Shown: positions 17,731 to 27,681, numbered from the stretch's first letter. The stretch is DNA of 64,000 nucleotides from Paludibacteraceae bacterium (GCA_017448345.1 JAFSLP010000071.1:1-64000), one strand, 5' to 3'. The notes: a model not told the origin generated them from the letters alone. Made by a program: numbers and translations.

Positions 17731-20700
17731 ATGAAACGACTACAAACAATCTTTCTCTGTCTCACGCTGACAGTAGCGGCTTTTGCCGACATCAGCGTGA
17801 AAGGTAAAGTGATTGACGCCGACAATTCGGAACCGATGATCGGCGTAAGTATTCTCGTCAAGGGAACAGCTATCGGTACGGTTACCGACTTTGACGGTAA
17901 TTTCGAGATGAAAGTTCCTGACAAGGCAGTTCTCCAACTGTCCTACATCGGCTACAAGACCATTGAGATTCGCGCCGTGGACAACATGCAGATTATCATG
18001 GAGTCTGACGCACAGCAGTTGCAGGAAGTTGTCTCGCTGGGTTATTCGGCTGTCAAGAAAGCCGAACTTTCCTCTGCCGTTGTTACGGTCTCTGCTGACC
18101 AGTTGACCGACGTCACCACAAGTGATATCGGTAACATGCTGCAAGGTAAAGTGGCAGGTCTGACGGTTACCAACGCCGGTGGACAGCCGGGTGACGCCGC
18201 ACAGATCCGTATTCGTGGTACAGGTTCCATCAATGCCGGTTCTGCACCTATCTATGTCGTGGATGGTGTGATGGGTGGTGCTTTCAACCCCAATGACGTG
18301 GAGACCATCTCCGTCCTCAAAGACGCTGGTTCTACCGGTATCTACGGTGCACAGGGTGCCGGTGGTGTTATCGTTGTTACCACCAAGTCCGGTAAGAAAG
18401 GCGACAAAGTGCACGTGGATCTCAAGGCTACCGCCGGTGCCAAGCAGGCGCTCTTCGGTAACTTCCGAATGATGCGTTCGCAGGAGTTGTATAACTTCCA
18501 TAGCCAGCTCTTCTCTCCCGTTGTCTTCAAACTCACCTATCCCGAGTCGCTCCTTGAGCAGGATTGCATTTGGCAGAACGAGTTCTTCAAGACCGGTGTC
18601 ATCCAGAACTATAACGTAGCTGTTCACGGCGGTTCGGAGCACGTGGGATATTATGTTTCGCTCGACTACTTCGGTGAGCAGGGTACGCTGAAGACCACCG
18701 GCATGCAGAAAGTGACCGGTCACGCCTCCCTCAAAGCAGACATTACCAAATGGCTGGATATGAATGTCAAACTGGACTTCAGCAAGTCGAGTGTGGACTA
18801 TCCGTCCTCTTGGACAATGCTCGGTGACGCCTTCTTCAAGATGCCGTGGGATAACCCCTACGCTTATGACGAGAACGGCAACCTCACCAACCAGTATGTG
18901 AAGATTGATAACGGCAAACGTCCGGATAACGGCGCCAAGTGGTGGAGTCAGGAGACATGGAACTCGCTCCATGGCACGCAGTACAACTACTCCAAGTCCG
19001 ATAACTTCGACTTCGCAGGTGTGCTCCAGCTCAACGTACATTTCACCGACTGGCTGCACTTCTCCACCACCAATACCTTTGGCGCCGGTCACTGGCTCTC
19101 ATCGGAATACGTGGACCCGCGTACCTACAGCACGTCCTACCAGAACGGTTATCTGAGCAAGGGCACCGGTATTAGCAAGTCCTTCGGTACCACCAACATC
19201 CTCAAGGGCGGTTACCAGTGGGACAAGCACTCCTTCAACGCCATGATAGGTCAGGAGTACAGCTTCTGGCAGTCGGAATATACCACCGCTTCCGGCGTGG
19301 GTATGCCGAACGGAGTGGACGCACTCAACTCCTGTTCGCCTCTTGCCAACAGCGGATATATCATGCCGGGTAAGAACTGGTCATTCTTCGTACAGGCTTC
19401 CTATGACTGGAACAAGCGCTATTTCATCACCGCCACTTACCGTACGGAGGGTAGCTCCAACTTCGGTTCGCAGCACCGTGTAGGTCACTTCCCCTCAGTG
19501 GCTGCCAGCTGGCTCATCTCCAATGAGGACTTCATGAAAGAGCAGGATGTAGTATCCTTCTTCAAACTCCGTGCTTCCTATGGTGTGACGGGTAATAGTG
19601 ACATCCCTGCCTACCAGTACCTCTCCACCTATTCGCTTAGCGCACTTTATCAGAAAAAAGTGGCTGCCAGCCCGAAACGAATGGCAAACCCGGACCTCCA
19701 TTGGGAGACCGCAAACATGGCGGCTATCGGTATAGACCTCGCCTTCATCAAACGCGTGGATATGTCTATTGACCTTTACCAGACGGATAACACAGGTCTT
19801 CTGATTTACAAGCCTATTGCTCCGCAGACCGGTTTCTATCAGGTCATGAAGAACGAAGGTGCCGTACGCAACCGTGGTATCGAGTACCGCATTGACGCCA
19901 ATATCATCAATATCGGCAAATGGCGCTGGGACCTCGGCTTCAACATCGGCTTCAACAAGAACAAAGTCATAAGCCTGCCGGACCACAAATCCTTCCTCCA
20001 GACCGCTTCGTCTGTCAACCAGATTATCACAGAGGGTGAGGACATCTACTCTTGGTACCTCAAAGAGTGGGCTGGTGTGGACACCGAGAACGGTGACCCG
20101 CTCTGGTACGTAGTGGATGCCGACGGCAATTATGTTCTTGATGCAGCCGGCAACAAGACGACCACCAATGACTATAACGCTACACAGGCGCGCATCGTCG
20201 GTAAGGCTACGCCGCTCTTCTCCGGTGGTATCAATACCCAGCTGAGCTGGAACGGTATCTTCCTGCATATCAACTCCAACTTCATGTACGGTAACAAGAT
20301 TTACAACTATACCCGTCACTCCTCGGATGCCGATGGTGCTTATCTGGGCTACAACCAGCTCTCTGTTGAGAACTCCAAACTCGGCTGGAGCCGTTGGATG
20401 AAGCCGGGCGATGTAGCTACGCACCCGAAGGCATCCCTCAACGGTAACAAGTCCGCTAACCAGATTTCTTCCCGTTATCTGGAGGATGGTTCTTACTTCC
20501 GTATCAAGAACCTCACCCTCGGTTATGACTTCCCGCAGCAGTTGATTAAGAAAGCGCACATGACCAAGTGCCGTATTTACTTCACGGCAGACAACCTCTT
20601 CACGGCTACCAAGTTCTCGGGTATGGACCCGGAAATCACATTGGAGAAATCCACCTACAGCCTCGCCGGATTCTATTCGGAGAACTATCCTGTCGGTCGT

Positions 20701-20733
20701 ACCTTCCAAGGTGGCGTAGAAATCTCTTTCTAA
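17731..20733 (+). CDS. susC: SusC/RagA-family TonB-dependent outer-membrane receptor
   Basis: 1000 residues: a signal peptide (MKRLQTIFLCLTLTVAAFA), an N-terminal carboxypeptidase-regulatory-like domain (about 22-95, VKGKVIDADNSEPMIGVSI), a TonB box-like stretch near 100, a plug domain (about 110-230, with LQGKVAGL, IRIRGTGSI and GGVIVVTTKSGKKG) and a 22-strand-type barrel to the C-terminus. It forms the outer-membrane oligosaccharide import channel with the SusD protein encoded 46 nt downstream. The transported glycan is unknown; the neighbouring GH36- and GH31-like enzymes suggest an alpha-linked galactose- or glucose-containing oligosaccharide. Confidence 0.95.
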   Translation: MKRLQTIFLCLTLTVAAFADISVKGKVIDADNSEPMIGVSILVKGTAIGTVTDFDGNFEMKVPDKAVLQLSYIGYKTIEIRAVDNMQIIMESDAQQLQEVVSLGYSAVKKAELSSAVVTVSADQLTDVTTSDIGNMLQGKVAGLTVTNAGGQPGDAAQIRIRGTGSINAGSAPIYVVDGVMGGAFNPNDVETISVLKDAGSTGIYGAQGAGGVIVVTTKSGKKGDKVHVDLKATAGAKQALFGNFRMMRSQELYNFHSQLFSPVVFKLTYPESLLEQDCIWQNEFFKTGVIQNYNVAVHGGSEHVGYYVSLDYFGEQGTLKTTGMQKVTGHASLKADITKWLDMNVKLDFSKSSVDYPSSWTMLGDAFFKMPWDNPYAYDENGNLTNQYVKIDNGKRPDNGAKWWSQETWNSLHGTQYNYSKSDNFDFAGVLQLNVHFTDWLHFSTTNTFGAGHWLSSEYVDPRTYSTSYQNGYLSKGTGISKSFGTTNILKGGYQWDKHSFNAMIGQEYSFWQSEYTTASGVGMPNGVDALNSCSPLANSGYIMPGKNWSFFVQASYDWNKRYFITATYRTEGSSNFGSQHRVGHFPSVAASWLISNEDFMKEQDVVSFFKLRASYGVTGNSDIPAYQYLSTYSLSALYQKKVAASPKRMANPDLHWETANMAAIGIDLAFIKRVDMSIDLYQTDNTGLLIYKPIAPQTGFYQVMKNEGAVRNRGIEYRIDANIINIGKWRWDLGFNIGFNKNKVISLPDHKSFLQTASSVNQIITEGEDIYSWYLKEWAGVDTENGDPLWYVVDADGNYVLDAAGNKTTTNDYNATQARIVGKATPLFSGGINTQLSWNGIFLHINSNFMYGNKIYNYTRHSSDADGAYLGYNQLSVENSKLGWSRWMKPGDVATHPKASLNGNKSANQISSRYLEDGSYFRIKNLTLGYDFPQQLIKKAHMTKCRIYFTADNLFTATKFSGMDPEITLEKSTYSLAGFYSENYPVGRTFQGGVEISF

Positions 20734-20779
20734 CCAACTCGTAATGACGTAATAACCTGATAACGTAATAACGAAAAAA

Positions 20780-22531
20780 ATGAAGACGATTATGAAAACG
20801 AATATTGTGAACAAGATCCTTTGTACATTGTACATTGTCCCTTTGTACATGGGCATAGCCTTGGGTTTCAACAGCTGTAACTTGGATACCTTCCCTTCGG
20901 ATGAGTTGAATAGCGACCTGCTGCTGCAAGATGCCAAAGGCGCGGAGTATATCATGGATGGCGTTTATGCGATCATGAAGGACGAGGTGGAGTTCCTCGG
21001 ATATGCTTCCGGTAACTGCTATGCACGTCACTATTTCCAGATGGCGGAGTTCCCCGCAGATAACATCTGCCTCTCTGCCCACACCACAGACCCGCTTTAT
21101 GAGGCTACAGCCTATATGATGAACGATGGTCTGAAGAATGTGGGTACGCTCTGGATGGTGGCATATAAAGGCATTTATATGACCAACACGGTTATCTCCA
21201 CCCTCGATGAGAGCAAGCCCGAGAACCACCAGCTCCTCGGTGAAGCGTATTTCATGCGCGGTCTGCTCCATCTCCATATGGTCACCCTCTACGCGAAGCC
21301 CTATTCTTTGGGGCGTGACAACATGGGTGTGCCTCTCCGTCTTTCTGCTACTCCGGATGTGCAGCAGCGTGCTTCAGTGGGTGAGGTCTATGACCAGATT
21401 GTCCTCGACCTCCGCAAGGCGGCTGACCTGATGGGCAAGTCACGCGGCAATGCCGGTTACCCGAGCCATGACGCAGCGCTCGGCGTACTCAGCCGCGTGT
21501 ACCTCTATATGGAGGACTATGACAAGTGTATCGCTACGGTGGACGAGGCGCTCAACGGTGCCGCTCCTGCTTCCAAACTGGAGCCCTCCGCTTCGTTCGC
21601 AAGCTATTTCGCCAATGCCAAGACCTCGCAGGAGACACTCTTCTGCATCGCTCATGAGATGTCGGACGACCGTGGTCAGTCTTCCATCGGTTCTATGTAC
21701 CTCAAAGACGGTATCGGCTGGGGTGAGATTTATCCCTCTGACCCGCTGATGTACCTCTACGAGCGCTTCCCGTCGGACATCCGCTACACCGGTTTCCTCA
21801 TGCCGCAGTTCTCCGGCAAGACGGGCAAGAGAGTCTATGTCACCATTCCTGCTTCGGAAGGCGACCCTGAGGCTCCGCATATCAAGTATGTCACCAACCT
21901 CATTGACGACGGTGCAGGCAACTATTCCTTCAAGGGTGCTGACGGCAAGACCTACGCTATCGAGAAACGTATGGTGAACGGCGAGGGTGAGAAAGCCGCT
22001 GCCGGTCCGTACTTCACCTATCATGCCAACTACATGGGCGAGGACTGCCTCTGCCGCATCAACGACGACGTGACACTCCGTACAGGCTATACCATCCCGA
22101 TGATCTTCGTCAACAAGTTCAGTTATCAGGAAGGCAACCCGATGCTCTCCTCGCCGGTGCTCTGCCGCTGGGGTGAGGTCATCCTCAACCGCGCCGAGGC
22201 ATATGCACGCTCCGGACAGGACGCAAAGGCGCTGGACGATGTCAACGTCATCCGTACACGTGCCGGCATCCCTGCAGAAGGTATGTTCGCGCCGGGCAAC
22301 CTCCTTGGCTACGACAATGTCATTGACGTAGTCATGGACGAGCGCCGCATGGAACTCGCTTTCGAGGGACACCGTATGTTCGACGTCTATCGTAACAAAC
22401 AGAATATGGACCGCCGTTATGCCGGTGCACAGCCCTTCAAGGTAGTGCCCTATACCGAGCCCCATATCCAGTATCCTATCCCCAATAACGAGTGGACCGT
22501 CAGCGGCATCCCTCAAAACCCGGGATATTAA
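20780..22531 (+). CDS. susD: SusD/RagB-family nutrient-binding lipoprotein
   Basis: A 583-residue surface lipoprotein (lipobox LGFNSCNLD near residue 30). The TPR-rich SusD fold is recognisable by EAYFMRGLLHLHMVTLYAKP near 155, VLCRWGEVILNRAEAYARSG near 458 and DVVMDERRMELAFEGHRMFD near 515. It captures oligosaccharide for the SusC channel. ATGs at 20780 and 20792 are both possible starts. Part of the signal peptide (CTLYIVPLYMG) is encoded by a TTGTACA repeat array at 20819-20850. Confidence 0.95.
   Translation: MKTIMKTNIVNKILCTLYIVPLYMGIALGFNSCNLDTFPSDELNSDLLLQDAKGAEYIMDGVYAIMKDEVEFLGYASGNCYARHYFQMAEFPADNICLSAHTTDPLYEATAYMMNDGLKNVGTLWMVAYKGIYMTNTVISTLDESKPENHQLLGEAYFMRGLLHLHMVTLYAKPYSLGRDNMGVPLRLSATPDVQQRASVGEVYDQIVLDLRKAADLMGKSRGNAGYPSHDAALGVLSRVYLYMEDYDKCIATVDEALNGAAPASKLEPSASFASYFANAKTSQETLFCIAHEMSDDRGQSSIGSMYLKDGIGWGEIYPSDPLMYLYERFPSDIRYTGFLMPQFSGKTGKRVYVTIPASEGDPEAPHIKYVTNLIDDGAGNYSFKGADGKTYAIEKRMVNGEGEKAAAGPYFTYHANYMGEDCLCRINDDVTLRTGYTIPMIFVNKFSYQEGNPMLSSPVLCRWGEVILNRAEAYARSGQDAKALDDVNVIRTRAGIPAEGMFAPGNLLGYDNVIDVVMDERRMELAFEGHRMFDVYRNKQNMDRRYAGAQPFKVVPYTEPHIQYPIPNNEWTVSGIPQNPGY
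20819..20850 (+). repeat. TTGTACA heptad array encoding the SusD signal peptide
   Basis: TTTGTACATTGTACATTGTC-type heptads in frame in the susD signal peptide. The same family occurs near 28671, 60665 and 60989. Confidence 0.8.
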
Positions 22532-22534
22532 TAC

Positions 22535-22601
22535 AAAAGTTTAAAGTTTAAAGTTTATAGTTAAAAGTTTATAGAAGTCGGCGAGTTTAAAGATTTAAGT
22601 T
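22535..22601 (+). repeat. AAAGTTT heptad array after susD
   Basis: Repeated AAAGTTT/TATAGTT heptads follow the susD stop. The remaining 80 bases before the next ATG are an AT-rich leader. Confidence 0.85.
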
Positions 22602-22681
22602 TGTTGTAACACGTATTTCTTTCAACTATAAAAAGGAATTCCAATCAACATTATTTATTAACCCTAAAAAACACAAAAATT

Positions 22682-23521
22682 ATGAAAGCAAATTGGAAAA
22701 TTGCATTGATGTGCTTTGCAATGGTTGCATTCGTTGCATGTAAGGAAAAAAACACACCCCAAGGCGGTGGAGGTGGTAATGAAGGCGGTGACAAGCCCGG
22801 TACCGAGACCAAGATTCCTGAAATCAAAGTTGACGATAACTCTATCGCTGACTGGGATGCTCTGCCCGCTGAGTACGTTGTTTCGGCTACATGCCCGAAC
22901 GATGCAGCTATGTTAGGTCTTAAGAGTGTTAAGGTGTACGCTACTGACATGTACATCAGCATCCTCGCTGAGCCGAACTTCGAGGACATTACCGATTTCG
23001 CATGGGTTCCGTTCCACGTGTATATCGATGCTGATAACAGCGATGCTACCGGTGGTTATGGCGACGAGTTTACGGATGCCAACACGGACCTTCTTTGCGA
23101 GTCTGGTATCTTCGCTTGGACTTATGCTGATGATGACCCGAACCATACAGCTAAGGTTGATCCTGCACAAGCAGCTAACGCTTACAATCCTGCCGTATTC
23201 AAATGGTGGGGTGAAGTAGGTGGCTCCGGTTGGAACTGGACTGATCCTGAAAACCCGGGTGATGAGACAAACTTCTGGGGTGCAATCATCGGTGAAGGTC
23301 AACTTCCTGTCGGCAACAGCCAGTTCGTAAACGGCAAGGTTGAAATCCAGCTCCTCCGTGAGTTGCTCAGCTCTGTTGTTAAGATGAGCGACACCGAGTT
23401 CGGTATTGGCTTCGACATCCAGCAAAACTGGAGCTCTGTAGGTATCCTGCCTTGTGTTTCGGCTACAGACGAGAACCCTGCAGGTCATGCAGCTAAACTG
23501 AAAGTTAAGATTAACAAATAA
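22682..23521 (+). CDS. lipoprotein at the SusE position, function unknown
   Basis: 279 residues with a clear lipobox (MVAFVACKEK near residue 20) and a Gly-rich linker (GGGGGNEGGDKPG) after it. The rest is a predicted beta-rich domain (about 45-279) with DWDALPAEYV, FHVYIDADNSDATGGYG and a SVGILPC stretch, somewhat like CBM9-type carbohydrate-binding domains. Its location directly after susD suggests a surface glycan-binding protein in the role of SusE/SusF. Family membership is not certain. A strong terminator follows, so this is probably the last gene of the susCD transcript. Confidence 0.65.
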   Translation: MKANWKIALMCFAMVAFVACKEKNTPQGGGGGNEGGDKPGTETKIPEIKVDDNSIADWDALPAEYVVSATCPNDAAMLGLKSVKVYATDMYISILAEPNFEDITDFAWVPFHVYIDADNSDATGGYGDEFTDANTDLLCESGIFAWTYADDDPNHTAKVDPAQAANAYNPAVFKWWGEVGGSGWNWTDPENPGDETNFWGAIIGEGQLPVGNSQFVNGKVEIQLLRELLSSVVKMSDTEFGIGFDIQQNWSSVGILPCVSATDENPAGHAAKLKVKINK

Positions 23522-23584
23522 GTTTCCGGAACTTAGTCAGTCTTGACAAAACAACACAATTAAGCTTAATCAATGTTGATTGAA

Positions 23585-23631
23585 GGTGCCGGTGTGGAGG
23601 CACACCGCCCCACACCGGTACCGTTTTTTAT
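23585..23631 (+). terminator. intrinsic terminator after the SusE-position gene
   Basis: GGTGCCGGTGTGG (23585-23597) pairs with CCACACCGGTACC (23610-23622) with one mismatch and is followed by GTTTTTTATTT. Confidence 0.9.
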
Positions 23632-23648
23632 TTAATAGCCCCACCGCT

Positions 23649-25103
23649 ATGAAAAAAATATTCTCAATTCTCAATTCTCAATTCTCAATTATTGCCCTTG
23701 CGTTCAGCATGGCAATGACTTCCTGCAACCCAAATTCCCCTGAACCGATAGACACTCCTGACCCCCCCGAACCTGAAGGAACAACGGTTACATTTGAAGA
23801 GTCGGACGAGTTATTCCCTAATCCGGAGCGCGGTTTGTTTGTGCAGTCCTATTATACATCAGACGACCTTGCAAAACAAGCGAATGCATCAAATTTCAGA
23901 AAGAACCGCGAGACTGCTGCCTTACTGACCCTCTATCTCCACTCCTATTATCTGACCGATTATATGGAGTCCGACATCCCCCAAGCCTTTCTCGACCGCT
24001 TGGAAGCAAACATGAACGCCCTGCGCGAAGGCGGCGCCAAAGCCGTACTCCGCTTCTCCTATAAATCCAGTATGGGCACAAGTGCCCAGCCGTGGAATGC
24101 CACTCCCGAGTGGATCCACCGCCACATAGACCAAGTAGCCCCGTACCTGAAGAAACACGCCGATGTCATCCTATGCGTGCAATGCGGCTGGCTCGGCTCG
24201 TGGGGGGAATGGTATTATGTGGACAACGGTTTCAAATTCAACCCTTCCAGAGATGCGGACTTTGAGCCACGTTGGGAGGTGCTGGAGCATATGCTGCGTG
24301 CGGTGCCCGAAGACAGGCAGGTCGCCCTCCGTATCCCTGCCTATAAGATGCGTTACCTCAAGATGCACGGCGACACAGCCATGACACCGCTCTCTGCCGA
24401 GGAAGCATATCAGAACACCCCCAAGGCACGTATCTGCGGACATAATGACTGCTTTGTCTCCTCCTCCAACGATGTCGGCACCTACAACGGCGGTAACAAA
24501 GAGCGTAACTTCTGGGCTGCCGATACCAAATATACGTTCATGGGTGGCGAGACATGCGAGAAATCCATGCCGTACTCGGCAGGAGAACGCGCCATCAAAG
24601 AAATGGAGAAATACCACTGGACCTACCTCAACCGTGATTACCGTGAGGAAGTGACCGGCATGTGGCGCGCGGACGGTACCATGGACACTATTCTGCACCG
24701 TCTCGGCTACCGCTTTGTGCTTGATAAAGCCATCCTCACGTCCGCACCCAAGGCAGGCAATTCCTTTGAGGCATATTTCCAGTTGCGTAACGTAGGCTTT
24801 GCCGCACCGAATAACAAACGTTCCGTTGAGCTGGTCTTCGTCAATGCCGCTTCCGGCAGGAAACATGTCTTCCCGCAGACCGCTGCCGACCCGCGCTTCT
24901 GGCTGCCGGGCGAACTGCATAAGTTCACACTCGCCTGCACACTCAGCGACATGGAGCCGGGGCAATACAAACTCTATCTGAACCTCCCGGACCCGTACCC
25001 CTCCATCCACGACAACCCCTACTTCTCCATCCGCTTGGCGAACAAGAATATGTGGGATGAAGCCACCGGCTATAACTTCATCGCTACGGTCAATGTAGAA
25101 TAG
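23649..25103 (+). CDS. DUF4874/DUF4832 secreted lipoprotein
   Basis: The start at 23649 (MKKIFSILNSQFSIIALAF) avoids the upstream terminator that a longer frame would translate. Lipobox-like AMTSCNPN lies near residue 33. The 484-residue protein has an N-terminal DUF4874-like TIM-barrel region (PERGLFVQSYY, VLRFSYKSS, CVQCGWLGSWGEWYY) and a C-terminal DUF4832-like beta domain (about 320-480). Proteins of this pair occur near glycan-degrading loci, and the barrel resembles glycoside hydrolases, but no activity is established. The signal peptide is encoded by a CTCAATT heptad array. Confidence 0.7.
   Translation: MKKIFSILNSQFSIIALAFSMAMTSCNPNSPEPIDTPDPPEPEGTTVTFEESDELFPNPERGLFVQSYYTSDDLAKQANASNFRKNRETAALLTLYLHSYYLTDYMESDIPQAFLDRLEANMNALREGGAKAVLRFSYKSSMGTSAQPWNATPEWIHRHIDQVAPYLKKHADVILCVQCGWLGSWGEWYYVDNGFKFNPSRDADFEPRWEVLEHMLRAVPEDRQVALRIPAYKMRYLKMHGDTAMTPLSAEEAYQNTPKARICGHNDCFVSSSNDVGTYNGGNKERNFWAADTKYTFMGGETCEKSMPYSAGERAIKEMEKYHWTYLNRDYREEVTGMWRADGTMDTILHRLGYRFVLDKAILTSAPKAGNSFEAYFQLRNVGFAAPNNKRSVELVFVNAASGRKHVFPQTAADPRFWLPGELHKFTLACTLSDMEPGQYKLYLNLPDPYPSIHDNPYFSIRLANKNMWDEATGYNFIATVNVE
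23661..23693 (+). repeat. CTCAATT heptad array encoding a signal peptide
   Basis: Four CTCAATT units in frame, giving FSILNSQFSI of the DUF4832 lipoprotein signal. Confidence 0.9.
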
Positions 25104-25157
25104 ACCGCTTCGCTAAAAGATAAAAGACCGCAGCCTTTGCTGCATAAAGAAAAAAGC
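25102..25157 (+). repeat. AAAGA-hairpin repeat (shared with 39948-39998)
   Basis: AGACCGCTTCGCTAAAAGAT (25102-25121) is followed by a GCAGC/GCTGC hairpin. A near-identical segment followed by a GTGCC/GGCAC hairpin occurs at 39948-39985. Confidence 0.65.
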
Positions 25158-25162
25158 ATAGT

Positions 25163-26713
25163 ATGAAAAAGAGTATAGTAGGCATTTTTGTCCTGAGTCT
25201 TTATTCCTTATTCCTGACTCCTTCTTCCGCACAAAGCTGGTGGGGTGCGTCTGTCGGTCTCGGTCATGAGCAGCCCTATACGGACCTGCCTGCCTTTGAC
25301 CTCAACGTGCAGGATGCCAATAACCAGTTGGTGCCCCTCTTCCTCTCCTCCGAGGGCGAATATATGTGGACGGACGGAGCGTTTGTGTTTTCCGCCCGGC
25401 AGGGCAGGATAGAGACCTCCGTGCCCATGGAGCGCGTCAAAGCCGGTACAACCCTACGGGACGCGTATATGGCGGCGCAGGCGAAGTATTTCCCGGCAAA
25501 CGGACAGTTGCCTGACGCCCTCTTCTTTACCAAGCCGCAGTATAACACATGGATAGAGCTGATGTATAACCAGAACCAAGCCGACATCCTCCGCTATGCC
25601 CATGCTATCATCGACAACGGCTTCCCTGCCGGCGTGCTGATGATTGACGACAACTGGCAGCGCTACTACGGCAATTTCTCCTTCAAGGCGGAGCGTTTCC
25701 CTGACCCCAAGGCGATGATGGACGAGCTCCATGCTTTGGGTTTCAAGGTCATGGTGTGGATATGTCCTTTCGTCAGCCCAGACTCGCCCGAGTTCCGCGA
25801 ACTGGAGGCGAAGGGCTATCTGCTCCGCAATCCTGCTGGCGGTACGGCGGTGCTCAACTGGTGGAACGGCTATTCGGCATGCTATGACCTCACCAACCCC
25901 GCAGCAGCGGCACATTTCATCGCTGTCCTGCGTCAGGCACAGGCGGAGTACGGTATTGACGGATTTAAGTTCGATGCCGGAGACAACAACTGCTATGCCT
26001 CCGCACCGTACCTTGCTTACGACCGCGCAGCCACGAATGTGGACCACACTGCCTCGTGGGCGAAGATAGGTCTCTCTTTCCCCGTCAATGAGTACCGTGC
26101 CTGCTGGAAGACGGGCGGTCAGCCCCTCGTGCAGCGTCTGGGCGACAAGGATTACAGTTGGGCGGCTGTGCAGTCCCTCATTCCGCAGATGTGCGTCGCG
26201 GGTATGTTAGGCTACTCTTACGCGTGTCCTGACATGATTGGCGGAGGGCAGTTCACCTCGTTCCTCAACATAAAAGAGGACGAGTTTGACCAAGCCCTCA
26301 TCGTCCGTTCGGCACAGGTGCACGCCCTCATGCCGATGATGCAGTTCTCCGTGGCTCCGTGGCGCATCCTCTCCAAGGAGAACCTCGCTATCGTGCAGCG
26401 CATGGCGAAACTCCATGCGGACTTTGCTCCTTACATCATGCACTATGCCCGTCAGGCTGCCAAGACCGGCGAACCCATCGTCCGGTGCATGGAATACCAG
26501 TTCCCGCACCAAGGGCTGGAACAGGTGAAGGACCAGTTCATGCTCGGCGACAGATATCTGGTAGCACCGGTGGTGGACAACCGTCTGGAGCGCGAGGTGC
26601 GCCTGCCCAAAGGCACTTGGCGTGACGAACTGGGCAAACGCTACCGTGGCGGCAAGACCTATACCATCTCCGTACCCTTGGAGAGATTACCGTACTTTGA
26701 AAAAGTAAAATGA
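25163..26713 (+). CDS. secreted glycoside hydrolase family 31 enzyme
   Basis: 516 residues with a signal peptide (FLTPSSAQS). The GH31 barrel shows GVLMIDDNWQRYYGNF near residue 155, FKVMVWICPFVSPDSP near 193 and GIDGFKFDAGDNN near 266, where FKFDAGD carries the probable nucleophile Asp. A C-terminal region (GDRYLVAPVVDN) matches the GH31 proximal beta domain. At about 516 residues it is shorter than many GH31 proteins because the N-terminal beta-sandwich is small. GH31 includes alpha-glucosidases, alpha-xylosidases and alpha-galactosidases. With the GH36-like enzyme it probably trims alpha-linked sugars outside the cytoplasm. Confidence 0.85.
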   Translation: MKKSIVGIFVLSLYSLFLTPSSAQSWWGASVGLGHEQPYTDLPAFDLNVQDANNQLVPLFLSSEGEYMWTDGAFVFSARQGRIETSVPMERVKAGTTLRDAYMAAQAKYFPANGQLPDALFFTKPQYNTWIELMYNQNQADILRYAHAIIDNGFPAGVLMIDDNWQRYYGNFSFKAERFPDPKAMMDELHALGFKVMVWICPFVSPDSPEFRELEAKGYLLRNPAGGTAVLNWWNGYSACYDLTNPAAAAHFIAVLRQAQAEYGIDGFKFDAGDNNCYASAPYLAYDRAATNVDHTASWAKIGLSFPVNEYRACWKTGGQPLVQRLGDKDYSWAAVQSLIPQMCVAGMLGYSYACPDMIGGGQFTSFLNIKEDEFDQALIVRSAQVHALMPMMQFSVAPWRILSKENLAIVQRMAKLHADFAPYIMHYARQAAKTGEPIVRCMEYQFPHQGLEQVKDQFMLGDRYLVAPVVDNRLEREVRLPKGTWRDELGKRYRGGKTYTISVPLERLPYFEKVK

Positions 26714-26767
26714 CCAAATAGTCAAATAAATGACAAAATGGTAAATGATTAAATCGTAAATAGCTTT
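26710..26767 (+). repeat. AAATGGTAAATGACC-type array before the EamA gene
   Basis: Degenerate units run from just before the GH31 stop to the base before the ATG at 26768. Confidence 0.8.
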
Positions 26768-27640
26768 ATGAAAGACAAACTTTGGCTCGTGTTTATCCTC
26801 ATCACCGTGGTCACATGGGGTGTATGGGGAGCTTTTTCCGGCTATCAGATCCAGAATGGTATTCCTGATACCGTAGTGTATATCCTTTGGGCGCTGTCGA
26901 TGATACCCTGCGCCATAGTGGCTCTGGTTATCAACAAAGGCAAGTTCATGCGCGACGGCAAATCCGCCCTGTTAGGCTGTACGGTAGGTCTGCTCGGTGC
27001 AGGAGGACAACTGGTGCTCTTCAAAGCCCTCACACTCGGTCCGTCCTATATCATCTATCCGTTCATATCCATGTCTCCTGTTATTGTCATTACTCTGGCG
27101 GCTGTGTTCCTCAAGGAGAAAGCCTCGCGCTGGCAGATAGCAGGTATTGTGGTAGCCCTCGTTGCTATTCTGCTTCTTTCGCTTGAGACAGGGCAGGAGG
27201 GAAGCCCTGTGTCCGGATGGCTGTGGATAGTGCTGGCTGTTCTGGTGCTCTTTGCATGGGGTATTCAGGGCTTTTTCATGAAGTTTGCCAACAACTCCAT
27301 GGATGCGGAGTCTATCTTCGTTTGGATGGCACTCTCTGCGCTTGTCCTGATTCCCGTAGCCTATTACATGAACGGCGATGCAGCAGCGTTTTTCGCAGGT
27401 GAGGAAGTGCTGCCCAAGAGTCTCGGCTGTTTCGGCATCCAGATACTTAACTCGATTGGCGCCCTGACGCTGGTCTATGCTTATCGCTATGGCAAAGCGG
27501 TTATCGTCTCGCCGATGGAGGGACTGAGTCCGATGGTGACTGTGCTGCTCTCGCTCATCATCCTCAGCGTAATCCCCAATCCCTTGCAGATTGCCGGTAT
27601 CTGCTGCGCCGCCTTCGCCATGTACGCATTGTCCAAATAA
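26768..27640 (+). CDS. EamA/DMT-family inner-membrane transporter
   Basis: 290 residues with about ten hydrophobic segments in two EamA repeats (about 4-135 and 150-288). The N-terminal VVTWGVWGAFSGY and repeat-ending SPVIVITLAAVFLKEK and SPMVTVLLSLIILSVIP stretches are typical of drug/metabolite transporters. It may move a sugar or metabolite across the inner membrane. It lies last in the carbohydrate region, so a role in uptake of the breakdown product is possible but unproven. It has its own repeat-rich leader. Confidence 0.8.
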   Translation: MKDKLWLVFILITVVTWGVWGAFSGYQIQNGIPDTVVYILWALSMIPCAIVALVINKGKFMRDGKSALLGCTVGLLGAGGQLVLFKALTLGPSYIIYPFISMSPVIVITLAAVFLKEKASRWQIAGIVVALVAILLLSLETGQEGSPVSGWLWIVLAVLVLFAWGIQGFFMKFANNSMDAESIFVWMALSALVLIPVAYYMNGDAAAFFAGEEVLPKSLGCFGIQILNSIGALTLVYAYRYGKAVIVSPMEGLSPMVTVLLSLIILSVIPNPLQIAGICCAAFAMYALSK

Positions 27641-27681
27641 ATAGTCCAATAGAGGATTAGTCCACTATAACACTGTCAACA

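Noticed and set aside
22682..23521. Naming the lipoprotein SusE or SusF
   Set aside because: The position fits but no diagnostic domain is recognisable; left as a protein of unknown function at that position.
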